NCBI GenBank assembly: GCA_026393955.1 | Contig: JAPKZE010000326.1 | Location: 1-10,589 of the forward strand | DNA length: 10,589 nucleotides | DNA from: Candidatus Aminicenantota bacterium | GTDB lineage: Bacteria; Acidobacteriota; Aminicenantia; Aminicenantales; Saccharicenantaceae | Reading direction: 5' to 3' | Shown here: one piece after another, positions 6,692 to 10,589 of the stretch | How positions within the stretch are numbered: the first letter of the stretch is position 1 | How the letters are laid out: each line of letters begins with the position of its first letter | Notes under the pieces: model-generated | What the model was told of the DNA's origin: nothing | Database searches by the model: none | Seen by the model: only the letters and a program-made list of their open reading frames with translations | Position numbers and translations under genes: made by a program

Positions 6692-7837
6692 CTAGGCTTT
6701 GTACTTGAGGAAGGCGCCGATCCCGCCGTAGCGGTCGAGCTTGGAGGGCGGCTCGATCTGCCTGACCGTCCCGCCGCGCTTGAGGACCGTCTCGATGGCC
6801 TCGTCGATGAGGTCCTGCACGATGTCGGTCTTCTTGTCGTCGATCGGGCACTGGAGCTCGTCGAGGTAGAGGAACTTGTGGGTCGGGCAGACCCGCCCCG
6901 GCCGGGAGAGATTGTGGGTGACGACGAGCGTCTGGACCTCGAACTGGTTCAGGCGGTGGATCGTGTCGCGCAGGCCCGAGGTCGCCAGGCCGCCGCGCTC
7001 GAGCTCGGCGACGAGCTTCTGGACGGCCTCTTCCTCTTCGGCCTTCTTCAGCCGGCTCTCGACCTCGAGGACCTCCTGGAGGACCTTGGCCGGGGGATCG
7101 GTCGGGTGGGCGTGCAGCCGGGCCTTGACCTTATCCCGGAGGTAGCTGTGCAGATGGGCTTCGAAATCGCCGCTGTGGTTGTCTTCGCAGCCGATGAGCA
7201 GCCAGTCGAAGGGCAGTTTCTTGCTGATCTCGAAAGTCCTCTGGGCCGACTTCTTGTAATGTTCCTGGAGATGGGCGTCGACGTGGCGTTCGATCCTCTT
7301 GGCCTCCGTCCCTTCGAAGCCGCCCTCGCGGACCCGGCCCGGCACGTCGCTCTCGATCCTGTCGAGGGCCTTGATCTCGCCCATGGAGACGTTGTACCAG
7401 ACGGCTTCGCGCCGGCTGACGAGCAGGACGCAAGCGGGGCTGTACTTGTCCAAGATCGAGGCCAGCGGGCGGAGGTAGAAGTTCAGGTCGAAGATGACGC
7501 GGTTGCGCGGGCCGTGCGGCAGCTCCAGGGCTTCCCAGAACTTCTGTTGGCTCGCGGAAAAGACGGCCAGACCGGCGGCGTTCGAAGACCCCAGAGCCTG
7601 GCTGCTGTGATCGGCGATGAGGTCCAGGTCGCGGAGCAGGGCGTCGATCCTGTCCTTGGCCGCGCCAAGCTCGCCGGCCCGGGTCTTGGCCTCGCTGAGG
7701 AGGTTCTTCAGGGCCAGCTGGATCTCCTTCTTGTTGAGCCGGCCTTTGTCCGTGTCCAGGTAGAACGAGGTCACGGGTTCGCCCTGGCCCTTGAATTTGG
7801 CCAGCGCCTCGATCTGGGAACGGCCTTGGAATTTCAT
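6692..7837 (-). CDS. Bacterial eRF1-like protein (baeRF type), possible peptidyl-tRNA hydrolase or ribosome-associated factor
   Basis: A 381-residue protein whose end matches the archaeo-eukaryotic release factor fold. Residues about 275-381 resemble the L7Ae-like third domain of eRF1 and Pelota: TLVVTHNLSRPGRVC, a small Cys/His knuckle (Cys317, His320, Cys330), DLIDEAIETVLKRGGTV and the typical ending GGIGAFLKYKA. Residues about 131-245 look like the RNase H-like middle domain, starting ACVLLVSRREAVWYNVSMGE. At the position where eRF1 carries GGQ, this protein has EGGFEGTEAKRIERHVDAHL (171-190): a GG turn followed by the usual Arg-rich helix, but with Phe-Glu instead of Gln. The N-terminal domain (1-130, including SFYLDTDKGRLNKKE) is family-specific. 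Known relatives (baeRF, VLRF1, Vms1/ANKZF1) act on stalled ribosomes or peptidyl-tRNA. The role here is inferred from fold only. AAGGAGG lies 5 nt before the ATG. There is no signal peptide, so it is cytoplasmic. Confidence 0.78.
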   Translation of the reverse strand: MKFQGRSQIEALAKFKGQGEPVTSFYLDTDKGRLNKKEIQLALKNLLSEAKTRAGELGAAKDRIDALLRDLDLIADHSSQALGSSNAAGLAVFSASQQKFWEALELPHGPRNRVIFDLNFYLRPLASILDKYSPACVLLVSRREAVWYNVSMGEIKALDRIESDVPGRVREGGFEGTEAKRIERHVDAHLQEHYKKSAQRTFEISKKLPFDWLLIGCEDNHSGDFEAHLHSYLRDKVKARLHAHPTDPPAKVLQEVLEVESRLKKAEEEEAVQKLVAELERGGLATSGLRDTIHRLNQFEVQTLVVTHNLSRPGRVCPTHKFLYLDELQCPIDDKKTDIVQDLIDEAIETVLKRGGTVRQIEPPSKLDRYGGIGAFLKYKA

Positions 7838-7915
7838 GCATCCTCCTTGGGTGATAGGACAGGGGGGCGAAGCCGATACGGATTGAGAACGATGACAAGC
7901 ATCATCAACGCCTTC

Positions 7916-7944
7916 ACAATAGGCCCGGTCCGCATCTTTGTCAA
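7916..7944 (-). promoter_or_regulatory. Predicted promoter of the eRF1-like gene
   Basis: On the minus strand, a perfect TTGACA -35 (7939-7944) and TATTGT (7916-7921, 4 of 6 matches to -10) are 17 bp apart. Transcription would start near 7909 and give a leader of about 70 nt before the ATG at 7837. The leader has no clear hairpin or riboswitch signature by eye. It lies back-to-back with the tRNA promoter, with 16 bp between the two -35 elements. Confidence 0.5.
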
Positions 7945-7960
7945 GCGCCGCCGCCGCGGC

Positions 7961-7989
7961 TTTACGTGGGGGACCGAAATGGCTATAAT
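7961..7989 (+). promoter_or_regulatory. Predicted promoter of tRNA-Leu
   Basis: A perfect TATAAT -10 (7984-7989) is preceded, after 17 bp, by TTTACG (7961-7966, 4 of 6 matches to -35). Position 8005, the mature tRNA 5' end, is 15 nt downstream of the -10, so the primary transcript would carry only a short 5' leader for RNase P. The strong -10 and short leader fit a stable-RNA promoter. The downstream GWxTD gene might be read through from it. Confidence 0.6.
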
Positions 7990-8004
7990 ACGCGCTTCCT
8001 GAGT

Positions 8005-8091
8005 GCGGAAGTGGCGGAATTGGCAGACGCGCAAGCCTCAGGAGCTTGTGGCCGCAAGGCTATGGGGGTTCGAGTCCCCCCTTCCGCACCA
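8005..8091 (+). tRNA. tRNA-Leu(CAG)
   Basis: A complete type II tRNA of 87 nt with encoded CCA. The acceptor stem GCGGAAG (8005-8011) pairs perfectly with CTTCCGC (8081-8087), followed by discriminator A and CCA (8089-8091). The D-stem is GCG/CGC (8014-8016 and 8028-8030). The anticodon stem CAAGC/GCTTG encloses the loop CTCAGGA, with anticodon CAG at 8039-8041, which reads leucine codon CUG. A long variable arm (GCC-GCAA-GGC, about 8051-8060) and a T-arm GGGGG-TTCGAGT-CCCCC (8064-8080) complete the cloverleaf. The long variable arm and discriminator A are leucine identity features. CUG should be a frequent Leu codon in a genome this GC-rich. Confidence 0.97.
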
Positions 8092-8181
8092 CCCCCTCTT
8101 TTCCGGCCCTCGGCGCCGGTCTGCCGCTTGATAATTCGACCCGGGAGGACTACCTTAAGGAGTGAAAGGACGAACGATCCC

Positions 8182-9153
8182 ATGATGCCCGCCGCCTTTC
8201 GAAAGACCGCGCCAGCCGCCCTGGGCCTTCTGGGAACTCTCCTCCTCGCCGCCAGCCTGGCCGCGCTCCCCGGCGGCCAGACCGCCAAGGCCAGCAAGAA
8301 GATGGCCCCGGCCCACGCCGACTTCCTGAGCCAGGTCTCCTACATCATCTCCAAGCAGGAACGCAAGATCTTCCGCGAGCTCCCGGAGAGCGGCCGGGAC
8401 GACTTCATCGCCGAATTCTGGAAGAGGCGCGACCCCGATCCCGAGACCGAGTTCAACGAGTACAGGGCCGAATACGAGGACCGTGTGGCCAAGGCCCGGA
8501 TCCTGTTCCACGGCGAAGGGCGCCCGGGCTGGCAGACCGACCGCGGCCGGATCTTCATCCTGTTCGGCCCGCCGTCCGAGCGCCAAACCTACCCCATGGA
8601 GGTCTCCGGTTACTGCCGCGAGGTCTGGTACTACGGCGCCTTCCCCGTCATCTTCGTCGACGATCACTGCTCGGGGTATTACGTCCTGCAGGCCCTCAAC
8701 CTAGAGCATCTCCAGGAGCTCAACATCGCCCAGGGCCACTTCCAGAAGACCTTCTCGCCGGAAAAGAGGCTCTTCGATTACGAGATATCCATGCAGAAGA
8801 TCGGCGTGGAGAACGGGGTCTACCGGGGCCGGGTCTTCGTCGACGTGCCCTACGATTCGATCTGGTTCAGCTTCAAGGGCGGCCGGCTGGAAACGGGCTT
8901 CGACGTGCGTCTCGTGATGTCGGACCAGTCGGGGACGACCGTGTGGGAGGCCCAGGGATCGTTCCCGCTGACGCTCGAGGAGAAGGACCTGACCCAGAAC
9001 CGGTCGCGCCGCTTCCGCATGGAGTTCCCCGTCGTGATCGACAAGGATCTCGACCGGCTGAAGGATAAAAAGCTCCGCATGGACGTCGCGGTCAAGTGCA
9101 CGACCGAGGGCGAGGAGCTGAAGAAAGCGGCGGCGTTCCAGCTAAAATTTTAG
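8182..9153 (+). CDS. Secreted GWxTD-domain protein
   Basis: A 323-residue protein starting MMPAAFRKTAPAALGLLGTL, with a hydrophobic run to about residue 29 and then ALPGGQTAKA, so a Sec signal peptide is likely. Residues about 44-205 carry the GWxTD domain: YIISKQERKIFRELPESGRD, FWKRRDPDPETEFNEYRAEY and the signature GEGRPGWQTDRGRIFILFGP (GWQTD at 116-120). The C-terminal half (about 208-323) is beta-rich and ends LKF. The domain is known from Acidobacteriota, Bacteroidota and related groups, but its biochemical function is unknown. The start was set at 8182 because the frame extended upstream to 7966 merely translates the tRNA. Purine-rich sites precede it (AAGGAG 8157-8162, AAAGGA 8165-8170), the nearer about 11 nt away, slightly far. 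An ATG at 8185 is the alternative start. Its last 12 bp overlap the convergent receptor gene. It is shorter than many family members, which carry longer C-terminal regions. Confidence 0.88.
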   Translation: MMPAAFRKTAPAALGLLGTLLLAASLAALPGGQTAKASKKMAPAHADFLSQVSYIISKQERKIFRELPESGRDDFIAEFWKRRDPDPETEFNEYRAEYEDRVAKARILFHGEGRPGWQTDRGRIFILFGPPSERQTYPMEVSGYCREVWYYGAFPVIFVDDHCSGYYVLQALNLEHLQELNIAQGHFQKTFSPEKRLFDYEISMQKIGVENGVYRGRVFVDVPYDSIWFSFKGGRLETGFDVRLVMSDQSGTTVWEAQGSFPLTLEEKDLTQNRSRRFRMEFPVVIDKDLDRLKDKKLRMDVAVKCTTEGEELKKAAAFQLKF

Positions 9154-10589
9154 GCTGAAGTTCAGGCGGACGACCCGCGAGCCCCACAGCGGGGTGTACG
9201 TCCCGTAGGTGCCGCTGAGGACCCGCGTGCCGGTGCTGCCGCCCTCGCCGTCCGGGGCCCACGTCCCGCCGTCGTTGAGGTTGAGGGTCCGGTAGGTATC
9301 CCCGAGCAGGTTGAAAACGTCGAACGAGACCGCGAAGAGGCTGCGGCCGTGCCGGGCGAACTCCTTTTCCAGCCGGAAGTCCAGGTTCTTCCACCAGTCG
9401 TAGCGCCGCGCGCCGGGGCTTTCCAGGTAGACCGTCACCGGGGTCGTGTCGGCGCCGTTGGCCGCCGCCCAATCGGCCGGCGGGAGGACGGTCACCGTCC
9501 GGCCCCAGGGGGCGCCGCTCTGGGCCTTGAAGAGGGCGCTGGCGAAGAGGCCCCAACCCAAGCGGACGGTCCCGGCCAGCCGGGCCACGAAGGGGCGGTC
9601 CTGATAGAGGTGGTCGGTCTCGGCGACGTTGATGAACGAGTTCGGCGTCAGCAGGACGGGAGAATTCCCGGCGCTCCAGTTCGAGGCCATAGTGGTCGTC
9701 CCGGTCGCGCGGTTCAGGGTCAGGGAGCCGAAGAGCTGCCAGCTGTGCGACATCCTCTTGCGGAACGCGAGTTCCATGCTCCGGTACCGGGCCTTGAGCT
9801 CGGGGACATTCTCGATGCGCTCGAAATAGTCAGGGGCGTCCGTGGCGGGGAGATACAGGTCCAGGGTCACGTCCTCGTAGCCGTCCGTCCCCGGGACGGT
9901 GGTCGAGAAGGGCACCCACCAGCCCTCCGGGGCCTCCTCGAGCCGATACCACTGGGCTCCGGTCGAGGGGTCGTAGACGACGTGTCCGGTGAGATTGGTG
10001 TGGCGCCGGTCGATGTAGCGGGCGGACAAGGTGAAGTCCCGGCCGACGGCCTGGTCGAAGCCGGCCGTCCACTCCTCGATGACGGGAGCGCTGAGCTCGG
10101 GGTCGACGGCCTGCTTCAAGAACTCAGTCCGGTAGACCCGAAAATCGTAGGGCACGAGCTTGTAGACGTCGGCCGCGTTGACCTTGCCGTTCGCGTCCTC
10201 GTCGTACCAGACGAAATCATGGGAGGCCGTGGGATCGACCTGGGACAGGTCCCGGGAGTAGCCGAGGCCGAGGTATTCCGGGAGCCGCGCCCAGGAGGCC
10301 TTGAGGATGGTCCGGCCGCCGCCCAGGAGGTCGAAGCTCAGGCCGAGGCGCGGCGAGATCTCGCTCCAGACGATGGCCCGGTCCCATTGGGGGAGGCTGA
10401 TCGAGCTGTAGAGATTGTAGCCCAGGATGGGGTCGATGAGGGTGTTGCCCAAGTTGACGCTCACGGAATTGCCGGCGGTGCCCTTGGAGAACTGCCCGAA
10501 GAGCGCCTCGGACCGGTCGAAACGGAATCCGGCCGAGAGCGACAGGCGGCCTCCGATCTTGATCCGGTCCTGGACGAAGGCGCCGATCC
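9142..10589 (-). CDS. TonB-dependent receptor, C-terminal barrel (5' end beyond the right edge)
   Basis: The frame is open from 10587 to the TAG at 9142-9144, about 481 residues, with no start needed inside the window. It enters at the edge as IGAFVQDRIKIGGRLSLSAG, a typical outer-membrane barrel strand pair, and continues through repeated amphipathic strands such as EISPRLGLSFDLLGGGRTIL, EWTAGFDQAVGRDFTLSARY, RSMELAFRKRMSHSWQLFGS and RKYD-like aromatic-girdled segments near the end (RRYDWWKNLDFRLEKEF). It ends VVRLNFSLKF, with the terminal Phe and alternating hydrophobics expected of a BamA-recognised beta-signal. The plug and any N-terminal carboxypeptidase-regulatory domain lie outside the window. 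The GTG at 10464 is an internal valine, not a start. Such receptors import or bind glycans, peptides or metal complexes; nothing here tells which. A segment DEDANGKVNAADVYKLV (about residues 123-139 of the visible part) resembles a calcium-binding dockerin/EF-like loop placed in an extracellular loop. The class is well supported and the substrate unknown. Confidence 0.88.
   Translation of the reverse strand, partial: IGAFVQDRIKIGGRLSLSAGFRFDRSEALFGQFSKGTAGNSVSVNLGNTLIDPILGYNLYSSISLPQWDRAIVWSEISPRLGLSFDLLGGGRTILKASWARLPEYLGLGYSRDLSQVDPTASHDFVWYDEDANGKVNAADVYKLVPYDFRVYRTEFLKQAVDPELSAPVIEEWTAGFDQAVGRDFTLSARYIDRRHTNLTGHVVYDPSTGAQWYRLEEAPEGWWVPFSTTVPGTDGYEDVTLDLYLPATDAPDYFERIENVPELKARYRSMELAFRKRMSHSWQLFGSLTLNRATGTTTMASNWSAGNSPVLLTPNSFINVAETDHLYQDRPFVARLAGTVRLGWGLFASALFKAQSGAPWGRTVTVLPPADWAAANGADTTPVTVYLESPGARRYDWWKNLDFRLEKEFARHGRSLFAVSFDVFNLLGDTYRTLNLNDGGTWAPDGEGGSTGTRVLSGTYGTYTPLWGSRVVRLNFSLKF

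Noticed and set aside
6686..6701. GCCT-GAGCT-AGGC hairpin followed by TTT at the pump/eRF1-like junction, as a terminator
   Set aside because: A 4-bp stem and three T residues are too weak for an intrinsic terminator.
6878..8002. 374-codon plus-strand frame opposite the eRF1-like gene
   Set aside because: Low-complexity composition typical of an antisense shadow; it also runs across the promoter region and lacks family motifs.
8103..8119. Hairpin CCGGC-(7 nt)-GCCGG just after the tRNA, as a terminator
   Set aside because: The stem is only 5 bp and no T-run follows (TCTGCCGCTT). Such hairpins are common by chance in GC-rich DNA.
8130..8135. GATAAT as the -10 of a dedicated GWxTD promoter
   Set aside because: No -35-like hexamer is found 16-18 bp upstream, so it is not supported as a promoter.
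9139..9158. The palindrome around CTAAAATTTTAG as a bidirectional terminator
   Set aside because: The AAAATTTT centre leaves no stable loop, the GC part of the arms is only about 4 bp with a one-base bulge, and there is no T-run after a GC stem.

Overview
The window is GC-rich DNA from a Gram-negative (diderm) bacterium. It encodes a tripartite efflux system with an outer-membrane channel, a TonB-dependent receptor barrel, a secreted GWxTD-domain protein and a bacterial eRF1-like protein (baeRF type). GWxTD proteins and large TonB receptors together are common in Acidobacteriota, including Candidatus Aminicenantes. I favour that group, but the assignment is an inference from gene content and GC, not from a marker gene. 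Nothing here is phage, transposon or CRISPR.

Layout. (1) Positions 1-249, minus strand: the 5' end of an unrecognised secreted protein that runs off the left edge. (2) 250-397: a short regulatory region, AT-rich in its right half, with back-to-back promoters that share one -35 element. It also holds an array of three TetR-type operator-like palindromes at exactly 21-bp spacing. (3) 398-6690, plus strand: a tight four-gene operon of TetR-family regulator, TolC-like outer-membrane channel, lipoprotein periplasmic adaptor and RND (HAE1-type) pump. The gaps are 1 bp, 11 bp and a 4-bp ATGA overlap. (4) 6692-7837, minus strand: an eRF1-like protein that converges on the pump gene with 1 bp between the stop codons. 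(5) 7838-8004: divergent promoters for the eRF1-like gene and for a tRNA. (6) 8005-8091: tRNA-Leu(CAG) with encoded CCA. (7) 8182-9153, plus strand: a secreted GWxTD-domain protein. (8) 9142 to the right edge, minus strand: the C-terminal barrel of a TonB-dependent receptor. It overlaps the GWxTD gene by 12 bp in a perfect palindrome.

Working together. The TetR protein probably represses its own operon, and perhaps the divergent secreted-protein gene, by binding the operator array. The adaptor, pump and channel would form a complete inner-membrane to outer-membrane export machine that is derepressed by a ligand, probably a toxic amphiphile. The eRF1-like gene, tRNA, GWxTD protein and receptor are separate transcription units with no evident link to the pump. 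The least ordinary parts are the operator array with its shared -35 promoters, the GGF in place of GGQ in the eRF1-like protein, and the palindromic double stop at 9142-9153. No gene-free stretch exceeds 170 bp.
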